A stretch of DNA of 16,286 nucleotides, taken from NCBI GenBank assembly GCA_029879825.1, contig JAOUPL010000020.1:1-16286 (forward strand). The letters are read 5' to 3'. The notes under the pieces were generated by a model. It ran no database searches, had not been told where the DNA came from, and was given only the letters and a program-made list of their open reading frames with translations. The stretch comes from Candidatus Bathyarchaeota archaeon. Lineage in GTDB: Archaea; Thermoproteota; Bathyarchaeia; Bathyarchaeales; Bathyarchaeaceae. Both the position numbers and the translations under genes were made by a program. This document shows, in pieces, positions 1 through 5,861 of the stretch. How positions within the stretch are numbered: the first letter of the stretch is position 1; every line of letters starts with the position of its first letter.

Positions 1-110
1 TCTATGACGCTTGTAAAGCCGCAGTATCTGCACGTGGCAACAATTTCACCGGGATTAAAACTGATTGGAGCTCCGCAGTTGGCGCACCGAATTTCATGGA
101 CCACCGCCAT
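1..110 (-). CDS. Zinc-ribbon protein, N-terminal fragment (runs off the window)
   Basis: The first 36 residues of a minus-strand protein are visible; the rest lies beyond position 1. They contain two CxxC knuckles, C9/C12 (CANCG) and C27/C30 (CRYCG), separated by 14 residues. This is the pattern of a zinc ribbon, as found in many archaeal DNA- or RNA-associated and adaptor proteins. The ATG at 110-108 is chosen because AAGGTG lies about 6 bases upstream in the right position for a Shine-Dalgarno site. A GTG three codons upstream (119-117) is a weaker alternative. A TATA-like box at 161-169 on this strand would give a leader of roughly 30 bases. The gene is divergent from the small zinc-ribbon gene at 225. 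The rest of the protein cannot be seen, so no function is proposed. Confidence 0.7.
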   Translation of the reverse strand, partial: MAVVHEIRCANCGAPISFNPGEIVATCRYCGFTSVI

Positions 111-160
111 ATGGAACACCTTGATTACACTTGTTAAACGAAGCTTACATGAATTTTTCC

Positions 161-169
161 TTTTATAAC
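161..169 (-). promoter_or_regulatory. TATA box for the zinc-ribbon gene at 110
   Basis: Read on the minus strand this is GTTATAAAA. It sits about 55 bases upstream of the ATG at 110, which places the predicted transcription start near 140 and leaves room for the AAGGTG ribosome-binding site. Confidence 0.4.
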
Positions 170-191
170 GTCACCTATCTTATATCTGAAA

Positions 192-203
192 TTATAAATA
201 AAA
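192..203 (+). promoter_or_regulatory. TATA box for the 49-residue zinc-ribbon gene
   Basis: TTATAAATAAAA-like archaeal TATA element. Its centre is about 29 bases before the ATG at 225, so transcription would start only a few bases before the start codon and the mRNA would be nearly leaderless. A Shine-Dalgarno-like GGTGA at 215-219 might then not be transcribed, so the exact mode of initiation is unclear. Confidence 0.45.
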
Positions 204-224
204 CAATAGTTTACGGTGAAGGTT

Positions 225-374
225 ATGGTTGATGAGAAATGTCCTCGATGCGGCAGCGACACTATCGAGTTGGGAACCCCAATCATTAAGATTGGTAGAA
301 CTAGGGAGATGAGAGTCTCTGTTCGTCAATGCAAAAACTGCGCGTTGATATTCTATGAAGGAATGAAAGAGTAA
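225..374 (+). CDS. Small zinc-ribbon protein (49 aa)
   Basis: A 49-residue basic protein with two knuckles, C6-P-R-C9-G and C36-K-N-C39, about 26 residues apart. This is a rubredoxin-like or zinc-ribbon fold in which the four cysteines would hold one Zn(II). Between them is a stretch of beta-prone residues with several arginines and lysines, so nucleic-acid or protein binding is possible. It has its own TATA box and a GGTGA 5 bases before the ATG. Small single-domain zinc ribbons of this kind are common and mostly uncharacterised in archaea. I do not recognise a specific family, and the molecular role is unknown. The spacing and coding pattern make a real gene likely despite its size. Confidence 0.7.
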   Translation: MVDEKCPRCGSDTIELGTPIIKIGRTREMRVSVRQCKNCALIFYEGMKE

Positions 375-427
375 CGTAAAAATATCTATAACTCGATTAG
401 ACTTTCAGTCTTAGGGAAGAATCCGTT

Positions 428-1477
428 ATGGCCAGGCTTGCCCGACTAAGGCTTTCCATGACCGTTTCTATTCTGCTGGTAACCATAATATTTGCCGCCT
501 TCTTAGGCGCCCTAATGTGGCTGATACGACTTCCCCTAATTTATTCTCTCTCCTTCACCCTACTCGCAACCATAATCTTCATACTAATCCAGTATTTGAT
601 AGGCCCCGCCATGGTTAAATGGTCAACAAGGCTCCATTATCTAAAACCCGGAGAACACCCATGGCTAGAGACAACAGTCAAAGACCTTACAGAAAAAAGC
701 GCCACACCACCACCCAAACTTGCCGTCGTTCCGGATTCAACCCCCAATGCCTTTGTTTTCGGAAGAACAACCAGAGGCGCGACGCTAGCAGTTCATGAAG
801 GACTGCTTAAACAGTTGAATCAAGACGAGGTGCGTGGAGTCATCGGCCACGAGTTGGGACATATCAAACACAAAGATTTTGTCGTGATGACTGTACTTTC
901 TGCGTTACCTCTTATCGCTTATTTAATCGCACGACTAACCTTTCGAGTTGCGTTGGCTACCAATGGTGGAAAGAAAAAGGGTGGAGAAGTAGCTTTCAGG
1001 GCTCTGCTTTTTGTCGCCGCGGCTATTTCCTACGTAGTTTACATAATCACGCTTTTGTGTGTCATGAGGCTGAGCCGCCTGCGAGAACACTATGCCGACG
1101 CCTACTCGGCCTACGTGACCGGAGAACCACGCCATCTGGGAAGCGCCTTGACCAAAATCACCTATGGATTGTCACTTTCGCCGAAGCCGCCCCACGGCGC
1201 CAGAACCCTCTATATCGGCGATCCAGCCTTGGCGAAACAGGAATGTCGAGGGATACTGCAACGAAAAGAAGAATACGACTTAGACAAAGATGGTGTTCTC
1301 GATGAAAGGGAGCTTGAACTGGCCATGGAGAGGGAAGCCAAATCCAGGTGGACGACCGTTAACACCTGGTTTACTACTCATCCCGCTACCTATCAACGGA
1401 TCCTCTTATTACGTGAGATAGAAAAAGAAATGGTGAGTGGTCGGTACAGCAGCGACCGCGTGTACATCCACGTATAA
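428..1477 (+). CDS. htpX: M48 family membrane zinc metalloprotease (HtpX-like) with an EF-hand loop
   Basis: This is a zinc endopeptidase of the M48/HtpX family, which in other organisms degrades misfolded membrane proteins. It is 349 residues long. Two N-terminal membrane segments (about 12-33 and 38-60) are followed by the catalytic domain. The HELGH motif (H141, E142, H145) supplies two zinc ligands and the general base, and E220 in the REHYAD motif is the expected third ligand. Two further hydrophobic stretches (about 151-176 and 190-212) lie between them. Residues 284-295 form a textbook 12-residue EF-hand loop (D284, D286, D288, G289, L291, D292, E295) flanked by helix-prone sequence. 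This is not a standard part of HtpX and suggests calcium binding. The start ATG has AGGGA about 11 bases upstream. The gene is monocistronic and its stop lies 5 bases from the stop of the convergent gene. Confidence 0.9.
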   Translation: MARLARLRLSMTVSILLVTIIFAAFLGALMWLIRLPLIYSLSFTLLATIIFILIQYLIGPAMVKWSTRLHYLKPGEHPWLETTVKDLTEKSATPPPKLAVVPDSTPNAFVFGRTTRGATLAVHEGLLKQLNQDEVRGVIGHELGHIKHKDFVVMTVLSALPLIAYLIARLTFRVALATNGGKKKGGEVAFRALLFVAAAISYVVYIITLLCVMRLSRLREHYADAYSAYVTGEPRHLGSALTKITYGLSLSPKPPHGARTLYIGDPALAKQECRGILQRKEEYDLDKDGVLDERELELAMEREAKSRWTTVNTWFTTHPATYQRILLLREIEKEMVSGRYSSDRVYIHV

Positions 1478-1482
1478 CGCGA

Positions 1483-2244
1483 CTAAACGTAGCTTTTCTG
1501 GACTTCCCTTGTTATAAGTGCCATGTCAAACTTGAAGTACACGGCTGTTATAGTCTCGGTCATCTTAAGCTCATGGATGGGATCGACCGCCGAAGGAGAA
1601 TCGTATGTGACTGACACTGGTCCAACCCATAATTTCTGTCTTCCCTGCAAATCTTTGTGAAAATCTATTACAGCCGCCCAGCTGATTAATTGAGCTATCT
1701 CCGGCTTCCCTCCCTTAAGGCTTGGTATAACTCTGAGAGAGAGTAATGGAGTTTCCCTAGGGAGGATGGCCTCGATTAGAGGGCCTTCTGCCCTAGCGTT
1801 AGGAAACATGGTTACGGTCAATAGGCGTTTTCCTTTCGGTCTCTCCAACACTCCCGTGACAGTATTGTATTCTTTTTGCAGGTCGATGTGAGCGAGTTTC
1901 TTTGGTGCTCCAACAACTTCGCGTCCAGCTGCTAGGGCAGCGTCGTTCGTCACGTAGATGTATGGAATGTAGTATCCCATATTGCCCCTGAAGTCTTTAA
2001 CTTGTATGACTAACAAGACTTCATAGTATTCTCCAAGCGTTGAGAAGGGATAGTGGGATATCCAATATCCCCCTTGAATCGGTTTACTGTAGGGCTCAAG
2101 TCCTTCCGGCAAAAGTTCTTCCGCTGTCTCGTCGAAAGTAACGAAAGCTGCTACGGCTTCGCAGTCGTCATATTCCCATGGAGATTCATCATATAATGGC
2201 GAATCTAGGGGCATAGAATACCCCTTTGGCTTACCCTTAAGCAT
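1483..2244 (-). CDS. Acetoacetate decarboxylase-fold protein
   Basis: A 253-residue member of the acetoacetate decarboxylase superfamily (PF06314). The clostridial enzyme converts acetoacetate to acetone and CO2 through a Schiff base on Lys115. The N-terminal pattern (MLK...PLDSPLY) resembles the clostridial enzyme, and the segment GREVVGAPKKLA places K115 and K116 at the catalytic lysine pair. E75 in GEYYE matches clostridial Glu76. In a by-eye alignment with the remembered clostridial sequence, the positions of Arg29 and Glu61 appear to be C28 and Y60, so classic decarboxylation is not assured. Some family members are aldolase/dehydratases. The ATG overlaps the TAA of the upstream acyl-CoA dehydrogenase gene by one base (TAATG), and a near-consensus ribosome-binding site (AGGAGGTTGAT, 2251-2261) lies 6 bases before it. 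The two genes are therefore very likely co-transcribed and coupled. Confidence 0.85.
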   Translation of the reverse strand: MLKGKPKGYSMPLDSPLYDESPWEYDDCEAVAAFVTFDETAEELLPEGLEPYSKPIQGGYWISHYPFSTLGEYYEVLLVIQVKDFRGNMGYYIPYIYVTNDAALAAGREVVGAPKKLAHIDLQKEYNTVTGVLERPKGKRLLTVTMFPNARAEGPLIEAILPRETPLLSLRVIPSLKGGKPEIAQLISWAAVIDFHKDLQGRQKLWVGPVSVTYDSPSAVDPIHELKMTETITAVYFKFDMALITREVQKSYV

Positions 2245-3464
2245 TAAGCTATCAACCTCCTTTCTATTATCTCGTCTGCTATGGTTAAGCGGTTTATCTC
2301 GTTTGTTCCCTCGTATATCTGAGTCAACTTAGCATCTCTTAAGTACTTCTCCACCCCAAAGTCCTTCATGTAGCCGTCTCCACCCATTATTTGAATGGCC
2401 TCTACTGTCACTTCCATTGCAACGTCTGACGCGAAGACTTTAGCCATGCTGGGCTCGATTAAGGACGGCGGGTACTCAACTTCCGCTCTGGCACACGCAT
2501 CATAGATTAGCATCCTTGCCGCTCTTATCTTCATAAACATATCTGCGAGCTTCAATTTGATTGCTTGATGCCTGATGACGGGTTTGCCGCCTTGAATTCG
2601 TTCACTAGCGTATTTCAACGCCTTTTCGTAAGCACCTCGTGCAATCCCAAGCGCAATGGCGCCTACCGGGCCACGGGAATAGGCTAAGGTGTATTGGCTT
2701 AATAGCCACCCCATCCCTTCATCTCCAATCCTATTCTCGACTGGCACCCTAACGTCCTCAAGGATTATTTCCGAAACTGGATCAGCTCTTTGTCCCATCT
2801 TGTCTTCCACAACTCCTATGGAAAATCCCTGAGACGTCGTGGGCAGAACGAAGCAAGCCCAAGCGTCTACTCCTCGTTTTATATCTGTGGTAGCGAATAC
2901 CGTAATGAAATCAGCTATGGGGGCGTTACTGATGAATCTCTTTGTTCCATTTATTACGTATTCATCGCCCTCTTTTCTAGCGACAACATTAAGCCTAGGA
3001 AGTGTAGGCTTCCATTCCTCAAGATACTCAGCGTCTGAACCAGCATCTGGCTCCGTTATGGCAAAAGCCCACATCTGGGGGTCCCCTCTTTTCTCAGCTT
3101 CGGCTATGGGTTTCAGCCACCTCTCCATTATTTCTGGGTCAGCAGTAGCGACGATGGGAGCTTGACCAAGCCAGTGGGCTCCGAACATAGAAGCCAATCC
3201 TCCGCAAACGGCAGCTATCTCCTCCATACACACAGCAGCTCCGAGACTTAGGTAACCTTGACCCCCCAAGGGCTCAGGAACCGCTAGACTTGTCAAATTC
3301 AGTTTTCCAGCCTTCTTGAATAAATTGCGAAGCACCTCGTAAGTGGTTCCGGTCTTAGCTCTGTCCAGTTCAGGGGCAAGGGGCTTTAACTCCTTTTCCG
3401 CAAATTCACGAATGGCACCACGCAACAGTTTTAGCTCTTCGGTGAGCTCGAATTTTAGCACCAT
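2244..3464 (-). CDS. Acyl-CoA dehydrogenase 1, catalytically complete
   Basis: This is an FAD-dependant acyl-CoA dehydrogenase of about 406 residues. It oxidises an acyl-CoA to the trans-2-enoyl-CoA and normally passes electrons to electron-transfer flavoprotein. The TEPDAGSD motif (about 137-144) and MGGDGY (about 360-365) are family signatures for FAD and substrate binding. YEGT near the C-terminus supplies the catalytic base E385, as in short/medium-chain acyl-CoA dehydrogenases. The acyl-chain specificity cannot be read from sequence. The ATG at 3464 is preferred over an in-frame TTG at 3479 because GAGGG (3473-3477) lies 8 bases before the ATG. The TATA box at 3499-3507 also predicts a transcript starting at about 3477, which would exclude most of the TTG region. 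It overlaps the decarboxylase-fold gene by one base. No etfAB genes are in the window. Confidence 0.92.
   Translation of the reverse strand: MVLKFELTEELKLLRGAIREFAEKELKPLAPELDRAKTGTTYEVLRNLFKKAGKLNLTSLAVPEPLGGQGYLSLGAAVCMEEIAAVCGGLASMFGAHWLGQAPIVATADPEIMERWLKPIAEAEKRGDPQMWAFAITEPDAGSDAEYLEEWKPTLPRLNVVARKEGDEYVINGTKRFISNAPIADFITVFATTDIKRGVDAWACFVLPTTSQGFSIGVVEDKMGQRADPVSEIILEDVRVPVENRIGDEGMGWLLSQYTLAYSRGPVGAIALGIARGAYEKALKYASERIQGGKPVIRHQAIKLKLADMFMKIRAARMLIYDACARAEVEYPPSLIEPSMAKVFASDVAMEVTVEAIQIMGGDGYMKDFGVEKYLRDAKLTQIYEGTNEINRLTIADEIIERRLIA
2251..2261 (-). promoter_or_regulatory. Strong Shine-Dalgarno site inside the upstream gene
   Basis: AGGAGGTTGAT, one base different from the GGAGGTGAT consensus, lies within the last codons of the acyl-CoA dehydrogenase gene and 6 bases from the ATG of the decarboxylase-fold gene. 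It fixes that start codon. Confidence 0.75.
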
Positions 3465-3498
3465 GTAAAGTTCCCTCAAACCAATGATTCTACATTAA

Positions 3499-3507
3499 TA
3501 ATATAAA
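3499..3507 (-). promoter_or_regulatory. TATA box for acyl-CoA dehydrogenase 1 and the decarboxylase-fold gene
   Basis: On the minus strand this reads TTTATATTA. It lies 35-43 bases before the ATG at 3464 and implies a short leader that begins near the GAGGG ribosome-binding site. It indicates that this gene pair can be transcribed separately from acyl-CoA dehydrogenase 2. Confidence 0.5.
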
Positions 3508-3568
3508 AGATTGAGGCAACGTAGGATAGTGTATCAGTTTGGCACTTCACTGAAATGCTTCTTCTGTT

Positions 3569-4822
3569 TTAGATTGTTTTCAGTTTACAATAGTAGCGTG
3601 CTATGTCCAGTCGACCTAATATAGAGCCTCCCAACCACTGCTGGGTTATCTTGACATCGCGCCAGTGCTTTTCAACATCATAAGGTCTTGAGTAGCCGTT
3701 GGATCCCATCAACCTTTGAGCTTCGTCTGTAACTCTAACTCCTACATCCGCAGCATATACCTTCGCAATTCTAGACTTCGCCACCATTTCATGGGACCAC
3801 CGAGGTCCATAGATCTCGGGGTGGTCAAACATACGAGCGACGCTTAAGGCATAAGTCCTAGCAGTCTCTATGGCGATGGCCATGTCAGCTAGTATTCCTG
3901 CGTTTATTGAGTGCTCTTTGATGGGCTTTCCAGCTACAACTCGTTCGCTAGCGTATTTTGTCACAATTTCGAAGGTGTTCTGGGCGGGCCCCATGGATAT
4001 TCCAGCGGATCCAATATTACCAGCAACTAACTGTTGACGGAAAAGTTTGGCGTCATCGCTTGGACCTGCTACGCGGTATCTCTTCGGGACTCTCACATTG
4101 TCAAAGTGAATTGTGCAGTTTCTGTCGGCAACCATTCCAGCCTTAACATCAAAATCTTCAAAGTCGAGGCCTTTAGTGGGCGCTGGAACATAAATGAGGG
4201 CTATGCCTTCTTCTCCTAGATCTGGATCAGTCGTACAGACTGTTAGGTAAAGTGAAGCTATTCCACTGTTAGACGGCCATTGTTTTTCACCGTTAATGAC
4301 CCACTCGTCTCCTTCAAGCGTGGCTGTTGTCCTTATCGTCCGCCCCTTCATCGTCTCGACGTTCTCGATGTCACAACCTCCTTGGGGCTCTGTCATAGCA
4401 AAGCTACCGAAGTGGTGCTCCTTATCACAGAAAATCTTTGCAAATTCCGCGAGTAGGTCCTCTCTTCTGTATGGTTTGTATAGAATCGGTATTATGGGCC
4501 AGGCAGTAACTAGAGCTGCAACACACATTCCGCTGTCTCCTCTGGCTAATTCCTCTGCAGCCCAGTATAAACTCTGGAAGGAGGTAATGCCCAATCCTCC
4601 ATATTTCTCTGGGAACATCATACGTTGAGCTCCAAAATCTGCTAAAATTTGTTTCATAATTTGCTCGATGAGTTTGTGTTCCCGTTCGTCTGCGTCAACT
4701 TGTTGTCTTATGGGCATTATGACTCCGTCAACGAAGCCCCGTGTAGCATCTCGCAACATCTCGTCCTCTTCTGTCATAAACTCTTTAAGGCAGATGTGTT
4801 TTGGTATAGCTAGTTTTGACAT
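3569..4822 (-). CDS. Acyl-CoA dehydrogenase family protein 2, lacking the usual catalytic glutamate
   Basis: A 417-residue protein with the full acyl-CoA dehydrogenase layout: N-terminal helical domain, beta domain with TEPQGGCD, and C-terminal helical domain with LMGSNGY and the RDVKITQ segment. Where active paralogues, including its neighbour, have Y-E-G-T, it has W-L-G-G, so the general base is a leucine (L397; codon 3634-3632). The alternative glutamate position used by isovaleryl- and long-chain enzymes appears to be a glutamine in RQQLVAGN. It may be the non-catalytic partner in a heteromeric dehydrogenase, or catalyse a different reaction. The ATG at 4822 is chosen over the one at 4840: GGTGA (4827-4831) is well placed, and the TATA box at 4854-4862 predicts a transcription start near 4832, downstream of the longer start. 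Confidence 0.9.
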   Translation of the reverse strand: MSKLAIPKHICLKEFMTEEDEMLRDATRGFVDGVIMPIRQQVDADEREHKLIEQIMKQILADFGAQRMMFPEKYGGLGITSFQSLYWAAEELARGDSGMCVAALVTAWPIIPILYKPYRREDLLAEFAKIFCDKEHHFGSFAMTEPQGGCDIENVETMKGRTIRTTATLEGDEWVINGEKQWPSNSGIASLYLTVCTTDPDLGEEGIALIYVPAPTKGLDFEDFDVKAGMVADRNCTIHFDNVRVPKRYRVAGPSDDAKLFRQQLVAGNIGSAGISMGPAQNTFEIVTKYASERVVAGKPIKEHSINAGILADMAIAIETARTYALSVARMFDHPEIYGPRWSHEMVAKSRIAKVYAADVGVRVTDEAQRLMGSNGYSRPYDVEKHWRDVKITQQWLGGSILGRLDIARYYCKLKTI

Positions 4823-4853
4823 TTTTTCACCGAAGACCATTTATGTCTTGAAA

Positions 4854-4862
4854 TTTTTATAA
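4854..4862 (-). promoter_or_regulatory. TATA box for acyl-CoA dehydrogenase 2
   Basis: On the minus strand this reads TTATAAAAA, centred about 36 bases before the ATG at 4822. It argues for the shorter protein, since the in-frame ATG at 4840 would lie upstream of the predicted transcript. Confidence 0.5.
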
Positions 4863-4913
4863 CCTTGTCGCTAGAACTTCCTTAAGAAGATAAGGGACTT
4901 GCTCTCAACATCT

Positions 4914-4930
4914 GGAAGAAAATAAAAATC
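4914..4930 (-). terminator. Oligo-T transcription terminator of thyA
   Basis: On the minus strand, about 37-53 bases after the thymidylate synthase stop, the sequence reads GATTTTTATTTTCTTCC. Archaeal RNA polymerase terminates at such T-rich tracts without needing a hairpin. It separates thyA from the acyl-CoA dehydrogenase promoter at 4854. Confidence 0.4.
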
Positions 4931-4966
4931 TGAATTTAGTCTGTGCCGATGAGTGTTCTTGTATGA

Positions 4967-5674
4967 TTAAGCTTGTTTTGATTTGAGTATCTTCCTTCTG
5001 CTGTCTTCTCCCGGTTTCAACAGTTCTTCCACAATTTTGAACTGTCTTTCGTATATGTGGCAGTTCTTGGAATGGAAAACGAGTTTGCCCGTTTCTATGC
5101 CTAGATTTCCCCTTCTGTTGATTTCTGAGACCAGTGCTTCGTTGAATATTTGGATTCCAGCTATGTTGGCGGGGAGTCCAGCGTAGGCGTCCCATGATCT
5201 GAAGTAGCAGGTTAGATGAAGTTTGTTATCATATATTTCTGTGTCGATTAGGCTGAGGCATGGGGGCTCATGCTTTCTCTCATCTAGACGCTTCTTTATG
5301 TCTTCGGGCAGTCGAATTGTGAGGGTCACCTGTCTGTCTCCATGCTCCTCCAGATGTCTCTTAACGGCTTCTTCCACTTGATCAATGGGCTCCCTTAACC
5401 TACTACCATATGTATACGTCTCTTCCTCGATCACGCCAGACCACAAGTACTTCAAGGCATACCATTGAACATACTTCATGTCGCAGGGAGCGTGGTCAGC
5501 TACCAAGGGTCGGTTTTCAGGATGCGTAATTTCTATGCTCAAATTCAGCTTTTTCGTGTTAGAACGTTCTGACCCGTATCCCACTTCAAAAACGTCGCCT
5601 CTATGCCATATCTCATGTAGAACTTTATACCAAGCATCCGGGCAGTCAAAGGCTTTGATTACAACGTACCTCAC
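4967..5674 (-). CDS. thyA: Thymidylate synthase, archaeal ThyA type
   Basis: This is a 235-residue thymidylate synthase of the ThyA fold, which methylates dUMP to dTMP using a C1-carrying pterin. PPC places the nucleophile at C139. R159-S-W-D162 corresponds to the phosphate-binding RSxD. LPANIA carries N170, the equivalent of the Asn that selects uracil over cytosine, and CHIY supplies H206 and Y208 for nucleotide binding. The histidine that follows the cysteine in bacterial enzymes (PPCH) is a leucine here. The protein is shorter than bacterial ThyA (about 264 residues), as is usual in archaea, where a methanopterin or similar carrier may replace folate. The start is GTG at 5674; GAGGG lies about 9 bases upstream and a TATA-like box at 5716-5725. 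It is divergent from cdhA. Confidence 0.85.
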   Translation of the reverse strand: MRYVVIKAFDCPDAWYKVLHEIWHRGDVFEVGYGSERSNTKKLNLSIEITHPENRPLVADHAPCDMKYVQWYALKYLWSGVIEEETYTYGSRLREPIDQVEEAVKRHLEEHGDRQVTLTIRLPEDIKKRLDERKHEPPCLSLIDTEIYDNKLHLTCYFRSWDAYAGLPANIAGIQIFNEALVSEINRRGNLGIETGKLVFHSKNCHIYERQFKIVEELLKPGEDSRRKILKSKQA

Positions 5675-5715
5675 TGCATGAATCCCTCGATCTACTTTAC
5701 TAACTGATAGGCAAC

Positions 5716-5725
5716 TATTAAAATT
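5716..5725 (-). promoter_or_regulatory. TATA-like element for thyA
   Basis: On the minus strand this reads AATTTTAATA. It is about 46 bases before the GTG start and predicts a leader of around 20 bases carrying the GAGGG site. Confidence 0.35.
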
Positions 5726-5798
5726 GCTTTCTACAGGCGAAATTTAAGAGAAAAGGAAGTCTATCTATCCGAGAGTCCTTCTACGCGTTCGATTTCAG

Positions 5799-5811
5799 AA
5801 AGATTAAATAA
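5799..5811 (+). promoter_or_regulatory. Promoter (BRE and TATA box) of the cdh operon
   Basis: AAAGATTAAATAA combines a purine-rich BRE-like stretch with the TATA element TTAAATAA (5804-5811). The predicted transcription start is near 5833, giving a leader of about 30 bases with GAGGT at 5849-5853. No comparable TATA element is evident between the cdh genes, which supports one polycistronic transcript. Confidence 0.55.
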
Positions 5812-5861
5812 GACTCTTGGCAATTGAGTAATTTCTTAATCTATCCTAGAGGTAGTTAAGA

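Noticed and set aside
375..427. Possible small RNA between the 49-residue zinc-ribbon gene and htpX
   Set aside because: The 53-base gap has no stable stem; it is better explained as the htpX upstream region.
1475..1485. Missing gene or terminator between the convergent htpX and decarboxylase-fold genes
   Set aside because: Only 5 bases separate the stops; both reading frames are intact and a tight convergent junction needs no extra feature.
4877..4890. Possible palindromic operator around CTTAAG upstream of acyl-CoA dehydrogenase 2
   Set aside because: Only the 6-base core is symmetrical; the next pairs do not match, so it is not above chance.
5707..5718. Small inverted repeat ATAG-GCAA-CTAT upstream of thyA
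   Set aside because: Four-base arms in AT-rich sequence are expected by chance and extension fails on both sides.
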